64,000 nucleotides of DNA. Source: Streptomyces venezuelae (GTDB lineage: Bacteria > Actinomycetota > Actinomycetes > Streptomycetales > Streptomycetaceae). Shown in pieces: positions 16,270-28,051 of the stretch. The number at the start of each line of letters is the position of its first letter. Position 1 is the stretch's first letter. The stretch lies in contig NZ_CP029191.1 of assembly GCF_008642335.1 (NCBI RefSeq), forward strand, positions 5,208,001-5,272,000. The letters run 5' to 3'. Below the pieces are notes generated by a model, which was given only the letters and a program-made list of their open reading frames with translations, did no database searches and had not been told where the DNA came from. The position numbers were made by a program, and so were the translations under genes.

Positions 16270-18177
16270 ATGGCCACGCGCCACGACATCCGCAACGTTG
16301 CCATCGTCGCTCACGTCGACCACGGCAAGACGACCATCGTCGACGCCATGCTCAAGCAGGCCGGCTCGTTCGCCGCGCACGCCGCCGAGTCCCTCGACGA
16401 CCGCATGATGGACTCGAACGACCTGGAGCGTGAGAAGGGCATCACGATCCTCGCCAAGAACACGGCGGTGAAGTATCACCCCAAGGACGGCGGGGAACCG
16501 ATCACGATCAACATCATCGACACCCCCGGCCACGCCGACTTCGGTGGCGAGGTCGAGCGTGGTCTGTCGATGGTGGACGCGGTCGTCCTGCTGGTCGACG
16601 CCTCCGAGGGGCCGCTCCCGCAGACCCGCTTCGTGCTGCGCAAGGCGCTCCAGCAGCGCCTCCCGGTCATCCTGTGCATCAACAAGACGGACCGTCCCGA
16701 CTCGCGCATCGACGAGGTCGTCAACGAGACGTACGACCTCTTCCTCGACCTGGACGCCGACGAGGACCAGATCGAGTTCCCGATCGTCTACGCCTGCGGC
16801 CGCGACGGCATCGCCTCGCTGACCAAGCCGGAGGACGGCACGGTCCCGGCGGACTCCACCAACCTGGAGCCGTTCTTCTCCACGATCCTGGAGCACGTCC
16901 CGGCCCCGACGTACGACGAGGAAGCGCCCCTCCAGGCCCACGTCACCAACCTCGACGCGGACAACTTCCTCGGCCGCATCGCGCTGCTCCGCGTCGAGCA
17001 GGGCGAGCTGCGCAAGGGCCAGACGGTCGCCTGGATCAAGCGCGACGGCACCATCTCGAACGTCCGCATCACCGAGCTGATGATGACCGAGGCGCTCACC
17101 CGCAAGCCGGCCGAGATGGCGGGCCCGGGTGACATCTGCGCGGTCGCCGGTATCCCCGACATCATGATCGGCGAGACCCTGGCCGACCCGGAGAACCCGA
17201 TCGCGCTGCCGCTGATCACGGTCGACGAGCCGGCGATCTCGATGACCATCGGTACGAACACCTCGCCGCTGGTCGGCCGCGGCGGCACCGGCAAGGGCGC
17301 GGACGCCAAGTCCGCGGTCAAGGACCGCAAGGTCACCGCCCGCCAGGTCAAGGACCGCCTGGAGCGTGAGCTGATCGGTAACGTCTCGCTGCGCGTCCTC
17401 GACACCGAGCGCCCCGACGCCTGGGAGGTGCAGGGCCGCGGCGAGCTGGCGCTGGCCATCCTCGTCGAGCAGATGCGCCGCGAGGGCTTCGAGATGACCA
17501 TCGGCAAGCCGCAGGTGGTCACCCGGCAGATCGACGGCAAGACGCACGAGCCGGTCGAGCGCATGACGATCGACGTGCCCGAGGAGCACATGGGCGCCGT
17601 CACGCAGCTCATGGGCGTCCGCAAGGGCCGCATGGACAACATGTCGAACCACGGCTCCGGCTGGGTCCGTCTGGAGTTCGTCGTGCCGTCCCGCGGCCTC
17701 ATCGGCTTCCGTACGGAGTTCCTGACGCAGACGCGCGGCACGGGCATCGCCCACTCCATCCACGAGGGCCACGAGCCGTGGTTCGGCGAGCTGAAGACCC
17801 GTAACAACGGCTCCCTGGTCGCCGACCGCGCCGGTGCCGTCACCGCCTTCGCGATGACGAACCTCCAGGAGCGCGGCGTGCTGTTCACCGAGCCGGGCAC
17901 CGAGGTGTACGAGGGCATGATCGTCGGCGAGAACTCCCGCGCCGACGACATGGACGTCAACATCACCAAGGAGAAGAAGCTCACCAACATGCGCTCCGCC
18001 TCCGCCGACTCCTTCGAGGCGATCGTGCCGCCGCGCAAGCTGTCGCTGGAGCAGTCCCTGGAGTTCTGCCGCGACGACGAGTGCGTCGAGGTGACCCCGG
18101 AGGCCGTGCGCATCCGCAAGGTCGTCCTGGACCAGAAGGAGCGCGGCCGCTCCGCGTCGCGCGCCAAGCACAGCTGA
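16270..18177 (+). CDS. typA: Translational GTPase TypA/BipA
   Basis: A 635-aa ribosome-associated GTPase of the EF-G-like group, ATG 16270. G1 is AHVDHGKTT (14-22), the switch region has [14 protein letters not shown]3 is [12 protein letters not shown] and G4 is NKTDR. Domains II, III and V follow, and the BipA-specific C-terminal part includes [19 protein letters not shown] and NNGSLVADR. BipA helps 50S assembly and translation under cold and stress. The gene has its own terminator and probably its own promoter. AGGAG lies 12 nt before the ATG, which is slightly far. Confidence 0.97.
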   Translation: MATRHDIRNVAIVAHVDHGKTTIVDAMLKQAGSFAAHAAESLDDRMMDSNDLEREKGITILAKNTAVKYHPKDGGEPITINIIDTPGHADFGGEVERGLSMVDAVVLLVDASEGPLPQTRFVLRKALQQRLPVILCINKTDRPDSRIDEVVNETYDLFLDLDADEDQIEFPIVYACGRDGIASLTKPEDGTVPADSTNLEPFFSTILEHVPAPTYDEEAPLQAHVTNLDADNFLGRIALLRVEQGELRKGQTVAWIKRDGTISNVRITELMMTEALTRKPAEMAGPGDICAVAGIPDIMIGETLADPENPIALPLITVDEPAISMTIGTNTSPLVGRGGTGKGADAKSAVKDRKVTARQVKDRLERELIGNVSLRVLDTERPDAWEVQGRGELALAILVEQMRREGFEMTIGKPQVVTRQIDGKTHEPVERMTIDVPEEHMGAVTQLMGVRKGRMDNMSNHGSGWVRLEFVVPSRGLIGFRTEFLTQTRGTGIAHSIHEGHEPWFGELKTRNNGSLVADRAGAVTAFAMTNLQERGVLFTEPGTEVYEGMIVGENSRADDMDVNITKEKKLTNMRSASADSFEAIVPPRKLSLEQSLEFCRDDECVEVTPEAVRIRKVVLDQKERGRSASRAKHS

Positions 18178-18194
18178 CGCCGCTGAGGTAGCCG

Positions 18195-18265
18195 TCAGGC
18201 GGCACACAGCCGCCTGAGAGGCCGATTTCCGCTGCTCCCGAGGGAGTTGGGCGGAAGTCGGCCTC
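18195..18265 (+). terminator. Double hairpin terminator after typA
   Basis: The first stem is TCAGGCGG / CCGCCTGA (18195-18202 and 18210-18217). The second, longer stem pairs 18218-18232 with 18251-18265 (15 bp, one G-U) and is followed by ttgtgtttt. Together they make a strong terminator. Confidence 0.85.
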
Positions 18266-18657
18266 TTGTGTTTTCGCTGGCGGGTACGGTGTGGCCACTG
18301 CCGCGCGGAGGTCTCCCGGCAACCGGTTTTTGTCCGCCAAGTGTCCGGTATGCGGACGTCACTGACCGTTAGATGTGTAACACGTCCGTTTCGCAACCAT
18401 CTATCTCGGATCGGTTTGTCCGGATTTTGGAAGTTGTACGGGCCAGGTGTGATTGAACCGAGACCAAAAGGGTGTGGTCGACCGGTACCTCATGGCTAAT
18501 AGTTGACCGCGTATAGCTCGGGTCAATGGGTCACGCGCTGTGGGGAGCGCCGACTCACGAGCACACTGGGGTACTCGATCGTCGCCGTCAGGGGTGTCGG
18601 CGCGGTTTCTCGTACCCCCTCTTGTAGTGAACAAGTGGACTCATGAGGAGGAACCCC
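18266..18657 (+). promoter_or_regulatory. Upstream regulatory region of the first peptide ABC operon
   Basis: About 390 bp, clearly richer in A/T than its surroundings. An inverted repeat TTGACC (18503-18508) / GGTCAA (18521-18526) with a 12-bp spacer may be an operator or contain a -35 element. I cannot place the transcription start. No gene is credible here. Confidence 0.45.
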
Positions 18658-20283
18658 ATGCGTGGTGCCAAGAGCGCCAAGTGGGTCGCGATAGCCGGTG
18701 TTGTGGCGCTGACGGCCACCGCTTGTGGCGGCGGCGACAGTGACAACAATGGCAGCGGCAAGGTCGACCCCAAGGGGATCGTCAGCTACGCCAACGGCGA
18801 GCCGCAGAACGCTCTGCAGCCGTCGAACACCATGGAGGCGTACGGCAGCGTCGTCATCGACTCGCTCTTCACGGGTCTGGTCCACTACGACAAGAAGGGC
18901 GACATCACCTACGAGAACGCCGAGTCGGTCACCCCCGACAAGGACTCGAAGGTGTGGACCGTCAAGCTGAAGCCGGGCTGGAAGTTCCACAACGGCGAGG
19001 CCGTCACGGCGAAGTCGTACGTGGAGGCCTGGAACTGGGCAGCGGACCCGGCCAACGGTCAGCAGAACAGCGCGTGGTACCGCGACATCGAGGGTTACGA
19101 CGATGTCCACCCGGAGAAGGGCAAGGCCAAGAAGAAGGCCATGTCCGGCCTGAAGGTCGTCGATGACAACACCTTCACCATCACGCTGAAGAGCGGCATC
19201 CCGTACTACGCGTACAAGCTGGTCTACGCGCCCTTCTACCCGCTGCCCTCGGCCGCGCTGAAGGACCCGAAGAAGTACGGCGAGGCGCCGGTCGGCAACG
19301 GCCCGTACAAGTTCGAGAAGTGGGACCACAAGAAGGTCATCTCGGTCCGCGCCTTCGACGGCTACAAGGGCGCGAACAAGCCGAAGAACGGCGGCGTCGA
19401 CTTCAAGGCCTACAACAAGGACACGGCGGCCTACGCCGACCTGAAGTCGGACAACGTCGACTCGATGCCGATCGTCCCGAACAGCGAGATCGCCAACTTC
19501 AAGCAGGACTTCGGCGACCGCGCGATCGACATGGACTTCTCGGCGCTCAACACGGTCAACTTCGCCTTCTACACCAAGCAGTGGAAGGACATCGACGTCA
19601 AGGTCCTCCAGGGCCTGTCGATGGCGATCGACCGCGACACCATCGCGAAGACCGTGTTCCACGGCACGCGTGAGTCCGCCACCGGCTGGGTGGCCAAGGG
19701 CGTCAAGGGCTACCAGGACGACGCCTGTGGCGAGTACTGCAAGTTCGACGCCAAGAAGGCCAAGCAGTCCATCAAGGACGGCGGCGGCGTTCCCGGCAAC
19801 AAGATCCAGATCCAGTACAACGCCGACCAGCCGCACAAGGACTGGGTCGTCGCGGTCTGCAACTCCATCACCAACGCGACCGGCGTCAAGTGCGTCGGCG
19901 ACCCGGTGACCGACTTCGCCGCTGACACGGAGATCCGTGACCAGAAGAAGGTCAAGTCGATGTACCGCTCCGGCTGGGTGCTCGACTACCCCTTCAACGG
20001 CAACTTCCTCGCCGACCTCTACGGCACGGGCGTCGACGGCAACAAGGGCGGCTTCTCGGACAAGAAGTTCGACAAGCTGACCAAGGAAGCCGACGCGGCC
20101 AAGACGATCGACGAGTCCGCGAAGCTGTACCAGCAGGCCGAGAAGGAGCTCGTCAACACCTTCCCGGGCATCCCGCTCTGGTACAACAAGACGCTCTCCG
20201 CGTACTCGAAGAACGTGAAGAAGGTCGAGTTCGACCAGGCCGGCGACCCGATCCTCACGGACGTCGAGGTCTTCGAGAAGTAG
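18658..20283 (+). CDS. Oligopeptide ABC transporter, substrate-binding lipoprotein (operon 1)
   Basis: A 541-aa lipoprotein starting at ATG 18658 behind AGGAGGA. The signal ends in LTATAC (Cys23). It has a family-5 (OppA/DppA) binding fold: YGSVVIDSLFTGLVHY, WTVKLKPGWKFHNGEAVTAK, GNGPYKFEKWDHKK, NTVNFAFYTKQW, VLDYPFNGNFLADLYG, PGIPLWYNKTLSAYS. It captures peptides outside the membrane for the two permeases and two ATPases that follow. A strong hairpin after the stop codon probably sets excess binding protein over transporter. It is a close paralogue of the binding protein at 32369, with the same 22-residue signal length. Confidence 0.94.
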   Translation: MRGAKSAKWVAIAGVVALTATACGGGDSDNNGSGKVDPKGIVSYANGEPQNALQPSNTMEAYGSVVIDSLFTGLVHYDKKGDITYENAESVTPDKDSKVWTVKLKPGWKFHNGEAVTAKSYVEAWNWAADPANGQQNSAWYRDIEGYDDVHPEKGKAKKKAMSGLKVVDDNTFTITLKSGIPYYAYKLVYAPFYPLPSAALKDPKKYGEAPVGNGPYKFEKWDHKKVISVRAFDGYKGANKPKNGGVDFKAYNKDTAAYADLKSDNVDSMPIVPNSEIANFKQDFGDRAIDMDFSALNTVNFAFYTKQWKDIDVKVLQGLSMAIDRDTIAKTVFHGTRESATGWVAKGVKGYQDDACGEYCKFDAKKAKQSIKDGGGVPGNKIQIQYNADQPHKDWVVAVCNSITNATGVKCVGDPVTDFAADTEIRDQKKVKSMYRSGWVLDYPFNGNFLADLYGTGVDGNKGGFSDKKFDKLTKEADAAKTIDESAKLYQQAEKELVNTFPGIPLWYNKTLSAYSKNVKKVEFDQAGDPILTDVEVFEK

Positions 20284-20305
20284 CAGTCGTCGGAGTTCCG
20301 CTTCC

Positions 20306-20342
20306 GCGAAGCGACGCCCGGTAACCCCGGGCGTCGCTTCGC
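20306..20342 (+). terminator. Intra-operon hairpin (attenuator) after the binding-protein gene
   Basis: A perfect 16-bp stem (20306-20321 with 20327-20342) and 5-nt loop, 31 bp before the first permease start. Placed between binding-protein and permease genes, it likely gives partial termination or 3'-end protection rather than a full stop. Confidence 0.75.
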
Positions 20343-20373
20343 GGGCGGCTCCGCAATGGACGGAGGCACCACC

Positions 20374-21303
20374 ATGGGGCGCTACGTCGCGAGGCGACTG
20401 CTCCAGATGATCCCGGTCTTCATCGGGACAACCCTTCTGATCTTCCTGATGGTCAACGTGCTCCCCGGCGATCCCGTCGCGGCACTGTGGGGAGACAAGC
20501 CGCCGGACCCCGCGCAGGTGGCACAGATCAAGCACGACCGTGGGCTGGACCTGCCCCTGTGGCAGCAGTACTTCCACTACATGGGCGGTCTGCTGCAGGG
20601 CGACTTCGGCAACACCATCGCGGGCAACAGGCCGATCCTCGACGAGATCACGCAGGCCTTCCCGGTCTCGATGCGCCTCGCCGCCATGGCGTGGACGTTC
20701 GAGCTCGTCGTCGGGATCACCCTGGGCGTGCTGGCCGGCGTGAAGCGCGGTCGCGTCCTCGACAACACCGTGACGCTCTTCACGCTCCTCGTGATCTCCG
20801 TCCCGATCTTCGTGTTCGGCCTCTTCCTCCAGCTGATCTTCGGCAATGAGCTGGGCTGGGTCACGCCGACGGTGCAGGACTCCGAGAACTTCGTGGAGCT
20901 GATCCTGCCCGCGCTCGTGCTCGGTCTGGTCGGCCTCGCCTACGTGGCGCGTCTGACCCGTACCTCCATCGCCGAGAACCGGCAGGCGGACTACATCCGC
21001 ACGGCCGTCGCCAAGGGGCTGCCGCGCAAGCGCATCATCTCCCGGCACCTGCTGCGCAACTCGCTGATCCCCGTGGTCACCTACCTCGGCACCGACATCG
21101 GCACCCTGATGGGCGGCGCGGTCATCACCGAGGGCATCTTCAACGTGGCCGGCGTCGGCAACCTGCTCTACCGCGGCCTGTTCCAGCACGAGGGCACCGT
21201 CATCGTCGGTGTCGTCACCGTGCTCGTGCTCGTGTACCTCCTCGCCAGCCTGCTCGTCGACCTGCTTTACGCGGTCCTGGACCCGAGGATCCGTTATGCC
21301 TGA
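20374..21303 (+). CDS. Oligopeptide ABC permease, DppB/OppB type (operon 1)
   Basis: A 309-aa inner-membrane protein. ATG 20374 is chosen because GGAGG sits 7 nt upstream. It has six transmembrane segments. The family start MGRYVARRLLQMIPVFIG, the periplasmic loop PGDPV and the EAA-type cytoplasmic loop (YIRTAVAKGLPRKRI) that contacts the ATPases are all present. Its stop codon overlaps the start of the next permease by 8 nt. It pairs with that DppC-type protein to form the channel. Confidence 0.94.
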   Translation: MGRYVARRLLQMIPVFIGTTLLIFLMVNVLPGDPVAALWGDKPPDPAQVAQIKHDRGLDLPLWQQYFHYMGGLLQGDFGNTIAGNRPILDEITQAFPVSMRLAAMAWTFELVVGITLGVLAGVKRGRVLDNTVTLFTLLVISVPIFVFGLFLQLIFGNELGWVTPTVQDSENFVELILPALVLGLVGLAYVARLTRTSIAENRQADYIRTAVAKGLPRKRIISRHLLRNSLIPVVTYLGTDIGTLMGGAVITEGIFNVAGVGNLLYRGLFQHEGTVIVGVVTVLVLVYLLASLLVDLLYAVLDPRIRYA

Positions 21304-22255
21304 CATCACCAAGACGTCGCCCGCAGAGGCGGCCGCGGGCATCGCGCCGACCGATGCACAGGCCGTCCCCGACGGCGTCGAGGCACCCGGCAAGCCGCGC
21401 AGTCTCTGGGGCGATGCCTGGCGTGACCTGCGTCGCAGGCCGCTCTTCCTCATCTCGTCGGCGCTGATCCTGGTGCTGCTCCTGGTGGCCGCCTTCCCCG
21501 GCCTGTTCACCGGCGCGGACCCCAAGTACGGCGACCTGACCAACCACTTCCTGGAGAAGCCGAACCTCGGTCACTTCTTCCAGGCCGACTGGTTCGGTTA
21601 CGACCGGCAGGGCCGCAGCATCTACGCCCGCGTCGTCTACGGCACGCGCAACTCGATCATGGTCGGCCTCGGCGTGACCATCCTCGTCACCGTGTTCGGC
21701 GGCCTGATCGGCATGCTGGCGGGCTACTTCGGCGGCATCTGGGACAGCCTGCTCTCCCGCATCGTCGACGTGTTCTTCGGCATCCCGTTCCTGCTCGGCG
21801 CCATGGTCGTCCTGAACGCCTTCACCAACCGCAACGTGTGGGTGATCACCGGCGCGCTGGCCTTCCTCGGCTGGACGCAGATCGCCCGCGTGATGCGCGG
21901 CGCGGTCATCACGACCAAGCACTCGGACTACGTGGTGGCGGCACGCGCGCTCGGCGCCGACACCAAGAGGATCCTGTTCCGGCACATCCTGCCGAACGCC
22001 ATCGCTCCGGTCATCGTCATCGCGACCATCGCGCTCGGCTCGTACATCGTCGCCGAGTCGACGCTGTCGTACCTGGGTCTCGGCTTCGGCGACGACGCGC
22101 TCTCTTGGGGCGGCGACATCTCCGACGCCCTGAGCGACATCCGGAACAACCCGCACACTCTGATCTTCCCCGCCGGGATGCTCAGCCTGACCGTGCTGGC
22201 GTTCATCATGCTCGGCGACGCTGTACGCGAAGCCCTCGACCCGAAGCTGCGCTGA
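21296..22255 (+). CDS. Oligopeptide ABC permease, DppC/OppC type (operon 1)
   Basis: A 319-aa permease with a longer hydrophilic N-terminus and an OppC_N segment (SLWGDAWRDLRRRPLFLISS), then five to six membrane segments. The cytoplasmic coupling loop is DYVVAARALGADTKRILFRH. ATG 21296 lies inside the end of the upstream gene (8-nt overlap), indicating translational coupling. The C-terminus LGDAVREALDPKLR is typical. Confidence 0.94.
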   Translation: MPDITKTSPAEAAAGIAPTDAQAVPDGVEAPGKPRSLWGDAWRDLRRRPLFLISSALILVLLLVAAFPGLFTGADPKYGDLTNHFLEKPNLGHFFQADWFGYDRQGRSIYARVVYGTRNSIMVGLGVTILVTVFGGLIGMLAGYFGGIWDSLLSRIVDVFFGIPFLLGAMVVLNAFTNRNVWVITGALAFLGWTQIARVMRGAVITTKHSDYVVAARALGADTKRILFRHILPNAIAPVIVIATIALGSYIVAESTLSYLGLGFGDDALSWGGDISDALSDIRNNPHTLIFPAGMLSLTVLAFIMLGDAVREALDPKLR

Positions 22256-22266
22256 GGGAGGCGTAC

Positions 22267-23320
22267 ATGACCAGCATCGATCTCAAGACGGACTCCGTCC
22301 CCGCCCCCCGCTCGGGCGAGGACCGGAGCGGCCGGCTCCTGGACGTGAAGGACCTCCACGTCGAGTTCCACACCCGCGACGGCGTGGTCAAGGCCGTCAA
22401 CGGTGTGAACTACAGCGTGGACGCGGGCGAAACGCTCGCCGTCCTCGGCGAGTCGGGCTCCGGCAAGTCCGTGACCGCGCAGGCGATCATGGGCATCCTC
22501 GACATGCCGCCCGGAAAGATCCCGCAGGGCGAGATCCTCTTCCGCGGCCAGGACATGCTCAAGATGTCCAACGAGGAGCGCAGGAAGATCCGCGGCCGCA
22601 AGATCGCGATGATCTTCCAGGACGCGCTGTCCTCCCTCAACCCCGTGCTCTCGGTGGGCTACCAGCTCGGCGAGATGTTCCGCGTGCACGAGGGCCTGAG
22701 CCGCAAGGAAGCCAAGACCAAGGCCATCGAACTGATGGAGAAGGTCAAGATCCCGGCGGCCAAGGAGCGGGTGAACGACTACCCGCACCAGTTCTCCGGC
22801 GGTATGCGCCAGCGCATCATGATCGCGATGGCGCTCGCCCTGGAGCCGGACCTGATCATCGCGGACGAGCCCACCACGGCGCTCGACGTGACGGTCCAGG
22901 CGCAGGTCATGGACCTGCTGGCCGAGCTGCAGCGCGAGTACAACATGGGTCTGATCCTGATCACCCACGACCTCGGCGTCGTCGCCGACGTCGCGGACAA
23001 GATCGCGGTCATGTACGCGGGCCGGATCGTCGAGACGGCGCCCGTCCACGAGCTGTACAAGCGCCCCGCGCACCCGTACACCCGTGGCCTGCTCGACTCG
23101 ATCCCGCGCCTGGACCAGAAGGGCCAGGAGCTCTACGCGATCAAGGGCCTGCCGCCCAACCTGCTCAAGATCCCCGGCGGTTGCGCGTTCAACCCGCGCT
23201 GCCCCAAGGCGCAGGACATCTGCCGCACGGAGATCCCGGCGCTCGTGCCGGTCACCGAGCAGGACGGCGCGGAGCTGCCGGGCCGCGGCAGCGCGTGCCA
23301 CTTCTGGAAGGAGACGATCC

Positions 23321-23328
<8 letters not shown>
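22267..23328 (+). CDS. Oligopeptide ABC ATPase, DppD/OppD type (operon 1)
   Basis: A 353-aa ATPase, ATG 22267 with GGGAGG upstream. Walker A is GESGSGKS, the signature is FSGGMRQR, Walker B is [12 protein letters not shown] and the switch is THDLG. The C-terminal oligopeptide/dipeptide extension has the cysteines [16 protein letters not shown] and SACHFW, which bind a [4Fe-4S] cluster in several homologues. It works as a heterodimer with the next gene product, whose start overlaps it by 8 nt. Confidence 0.95.
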
Positions 23329-24487
<1,159 letters not shown>

Positions 24488-24493
24488 CCGCTC

Positions 24494-24552
24494 CGCAGAA
24501 CCACCGCCCGTACCCCGCGACCTTCGTGTTCGCGGGGTACGGGCGTTCTGCG
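24494..24552 (+). terminator. Terminator of peptide ABC operon 1
   Basis: The inner perfect 15-bp stem pairs 24506-24520 with 24530-24544 around a 9-nt loop. An outer 8-bp stem (CGCAGAAC / GTTCTGCG) extends it across a 4-nt bulge. Confidence 0.85.
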
Positions 24553-24663
24553 CCTGCGTGGTTTCCGGGAATCCGCCTGTAACAACCTGCGCCCGCCCGG
24601 CGTGTATCAGTCGGAAGCGGGGGGGCGGACGGGCCCGCCGCGTGAGGGAGGGACGGGGGGACG

Positions 24664-25203
24664 ATGGCGAAGCGGCCCGAAGAGGCAGATCAGGATCACT
24701 GCGCCGGCTTCGACGCGTTCTACGCCGCCACGGCCAAACGTCTGGTCGCCACGGTCTATGCGATGACCGGTGACCTGGCGGAGGCGGAGGACGCGGTGCA
24801 GGAGGCGTACGTGCGGGCGTGGCAGCGGTGGGACCGGCTCGTCGTCGAGGGGGATCCGTTGCCCTGGGTCCGGACCGTGGCGTCACGGCTCGCCATCAGC
24901 ACGTGGCGCCGGACACGGAACCGCGTGCGCGCGCACTTCAGGCACGGACCCGGCACCGATGTGCCGGAACTGTCCGCCGACCGCGTGGCGTTGGTGGAGG
25001 CGCTGCGCGAACTGCCGCCCCAGCAGCGGCAGGCGGTGGTCCTGCACCATCTCCTCGACCTGCCCGTGGAGCAGGTGGCACGGGAGACGGGCGCCACGAA
25101 CGGCGCCGTGCGCACCCGGCTCAGCCGGGCCCGCAAGGTATTGGGTGTACGCCTCGCCGACACGGCGGCGTTCCGCACGGAGGGGGCGGCGAGCCATGGC
25201 TGA
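24664..25203 (+). CDS. ECF RNA polymerase sigma factor
   Basis: A 179-aa sigma factor, ATG 24664 behind GGGAGGGACGGGG. Region 2 covers about 15-80 (ATVYAMTGDLAEAEDAVQEA) and region 4 about 110-165 (ALRELPPQQRQAVVLHHLLD, VRTRLSRARKVLG). Region 4 has an intact helix-turn-helix, and size and motifs resemble the short SigE-like ECF group common in Streptomyces. The next gene overlaps it by 8 nt and encodes a single-pass membrane protein, most simply its membrane-bound partner. The regulon is unknown. It lies between two peptide-permease operons and could control neither or both. Confidence 0.9.
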   Translation: MAKRPEEADQDHCAGFDAFYAATAKRLVATVYAMTGDLAEAEDAVQEAYVRAWQRWDRLVVEGDPLPWVRTVASRLAISTWRRTRNRVRAHFRHGPGTDVPELSADRVALVEALRELPPQQRQAVVLHHLLDLPVEQVARETGATNGAVRTRLSRARKVLGVRLADTAAFRTEGAASHG

Positions 25204-25861
25204 GCTCGAGGGAAGGGTCGAGGTCGAAGTCGAGGAACTGCTCGACGGCGTCCAGCTGCGTCTGCCCGACGGCGCCGAGCTGCGGGCCAGGGGCGGGCGA
25301 CGGCAGGCGAGGCGCCGGATCGCGCTGTCGGCCGCGGCGGTCGCGGCCCTGGCGGGGGCGGTGCTCTGGGCGGTCGTGCCGGGGGGCGGGGACGGCGGCA
25401 CGGATGTGCGTCCCGCGGAGCGGCCGGACGACGTGGTGCGACTGATGGATGCGAACGAGCTGCCGCTGCACGAGAAGTGGCACTGGCGGAAGCAGGGCCC
25501 CGACGGTGCCGAGGACCGCGGCATCATGAGGATCGGCCTCAGTGACGTCGGCTGCGCGCCGCTCGGCACGGCTGGAGCGCCCGGTCACGGTGGCCGCGCC
25601 CAGGTCTACCGGGGCGACAGCAACGCCGTCGCCCGTCACCGCCTCGCGGAGTTCCATACGTCCGCCGACACCGACAAGGTCGTCCTGCACCTGCGCAACG
25701 TGTTGGACAACTGTGGCATGGAGAAGCGCGGGGAGGGCCCTGACGCGTACTACACGGGCACGGGCACCGGGCCGCGCAGCCATCTGCGCGTCTACCTGAC
25801 GCACGGCGAGAAGTGGCTCTCGCTGGTGGAGACACTGGACGACTTCCGCCGGTCGTCCTGA
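25196..25861 (+). CDS. Single-pass membrane protein coupled to the ECF sigma gene, putative anti-sigma factor
   Basis: A 221-aa protein starting at ATG 25196 inside the end of the sigma gene (8-nt overlap). Residues 1-45 are cytoplasmic and charged, then one membrane helix (IALSAAAVAALAGAVLWAVV), then an extracytoplasmic domain of about 150 residues with two cysteines (VGCAPLG and NVLDNCGM) that may form a disulfide. No HxxxCxxC zinc motif is present, so it is not a ZAS anti-sigma factor. Gene coupling and topology suggest a sensor/anti-sigma role (inference). I do not recognise the extracellular domain. Confidence 0.8.
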   Translation: MAELEGRVEVEVEELLDGVQLRLPDGAELRARGGRRQARRRIALSAAAVAALAGAVLWAVVPGGGDGGTDVRPAERPDDVVRLMDANELPLHEKWHWRKQGPDGAEDRGIMRIGLSDVGCAPLGTAGAPGHGGRAQVYRGDSNAVARHRLAEFHTSADTDKVVLHLRNVLDNCGMEKRGEGPDAYYTGTGTGPRSHLRVYLTHGEKWLSLVETLDDFRRSS

Positions 25862-25869
25862 GACGGTGG

Positions 25870-25924
25870 TCCGGAGCCGGCCGTGCCCCGCTCGGGTCAA
25901 GGGGGAGGGCGGGTCGGCTCCGGA
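25870..25924. terminator. Possible bidirectional terminator between convergent genes
   Basis: A perfect 10-bp inverted repeat (TCCGGAGCCG / CGGCTCCGGA) with a 35-nt loop fills the 73-bp gap between the convergent ends of the sigma-partner gene and the bldKE-like gene. The loop is long, so confidence is moderate. Confidence 0.5.
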
Positions 25925-25934
25925 GGGGTGGGGG

Positions 25935-26978
<1,044 letters not shown>

Positions 26979-27004
26979 CGTTGTGGAATCCCGTCTCTTG
27001 TACG

Positions 27005-28033
27005 TCAGTCGGTGCGCGTGCCCGCGAAGTCCGCGAAGAACTCCGCGCGCTGCTCGTCCGTGAGGTGGCAGGCCGCGCCCCGGCCCCCGGACAGTTCGAG
27101 GAGCGGCGGCTCGCCCGCGCAGCGGCCGTCCCCGACCTGCTCGGTGAACGCGCACCGCGGGTGGAAGCGGCACCCGGAGGGCGGGTTGAGGAGGCTCGGC
27201 GGCGTGCCGGGGATGGGGGAGAGCGGGACGTCCACCGGGCCTTCCAGGGACGGCATCGAACCGAGCAGGCCCCAGGTGTAGGGGTGCTGCGGGGCGCGCA
27301 GGACTTCCTTCTTCGTGCCCCGCTCCACACACCGCCCGCCGTACATCACCAGGACGTCGTCCGCGATGTCGGCGATCACGCCCAGGTCGTGCGTGATGAA
27401 GATGATCGCCGTGCCGAACTCCTGCTGGAGGTCCTTGAGGAGGTCCATGATCTGGGCCTGGACCGTCACGTCCAGCGCCGTCGTCGGCTCGTCCGCGATC
27501 AGCAGCGCCGGGTTGCAGACCAGCGACATCGCGATCATCGCGCGCTGGCGCATACCGCCGGAGAACTGGTGCGGATAGTCGTCCACACGCAGGTCGGGCT
27601 GCGGGATGCCGACCTTCGTCAGCATCTCGATCGACCGGTCCCGCGCCTCCTTCTTGGAGGCCCCCGTGTGCTTGCGGAACGTCTCACCGATCTGCCGGCC
27701 GATGGTGTGGTACGGCGAGAGGGAGGCGAGGGCGTCCTGGAAGATCATCGCCATCTTGTTGCCGCGCAGCTGCTCCAGCTCCCGCTCGGTGGCGGTGAGC
27801 AGCTCCTTGCCGTCGAGGAGGATCTCCCCGTCGATGGCGGTGCTGTCCTTGTGGTGCAGGCCCAGGATGGCGAGGTTCGTGACCGACTTGCCGGAGCCGG
27901 ACTCTCCCACGATGCCGAGCGTCTTGCCCTTCTCCAGCTCGAAGTCGAGTCCGTCGACGGCCTTGACCGTGCCGTCCTCGGTGGCGAAGTGCACGCGCAG
28001 GTCGCGTACGGACAGGAAGGGGGTGGTGCTCAT
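27005..28033 (-). CDS. bldKD: BldKD-like oligopeptide ABC ATPase
   Basis: A 342-aa ATPase, ATG 28033 with GGGAGAGA upstream. Walker A is GESGSGKS, the signature is FSGGMRQR, Walker B is [12 protein letters not shown] and the H-loop is THDLG. C-terminal cysteines GCRFHPRCAFTEQVGDGRC and AACHLTDEQ are present; the second pair is spaced wider than in the operon 1 and 3 DppD-type proteins. It lies 26 bp before the bldKE-like gene. It forms the ATPase heterodimer of the transporter. Confidence 0.85.
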   Translation of the reverse strand: MSTTPFLSVRDLRVHFATEDGTVKAVDGLDFELEKGKTLGIVGESGSGKSVTNLAILGLHHKDSTAIDGEILLDGKELLTATERELEQLRGNKMAMIFQDALASLSPYHTIGRQIGETFRKHTGASKKEARDRSIEMLTKVGIPQPDLRVDDYPHQFSGGMRQRAMIAMSLVCNPALLIADEPTTALDVTVQAQIMDLLKDLQQEFGTAIIFITHDLGVIADIADDVLVMYGGRCVERGTKKEVLRAPQHPYTWGLLGSMPSLEGPVDVPLSPIPGTPPSLLNPPSGCRFHPRCAFTEQVGDGRCAGEPPLLELSGGRGAACHLTDEQRAEFFADFAGTRTD

Positions 28034-28051
28034 CAGATCTCTCCCTGAGCC

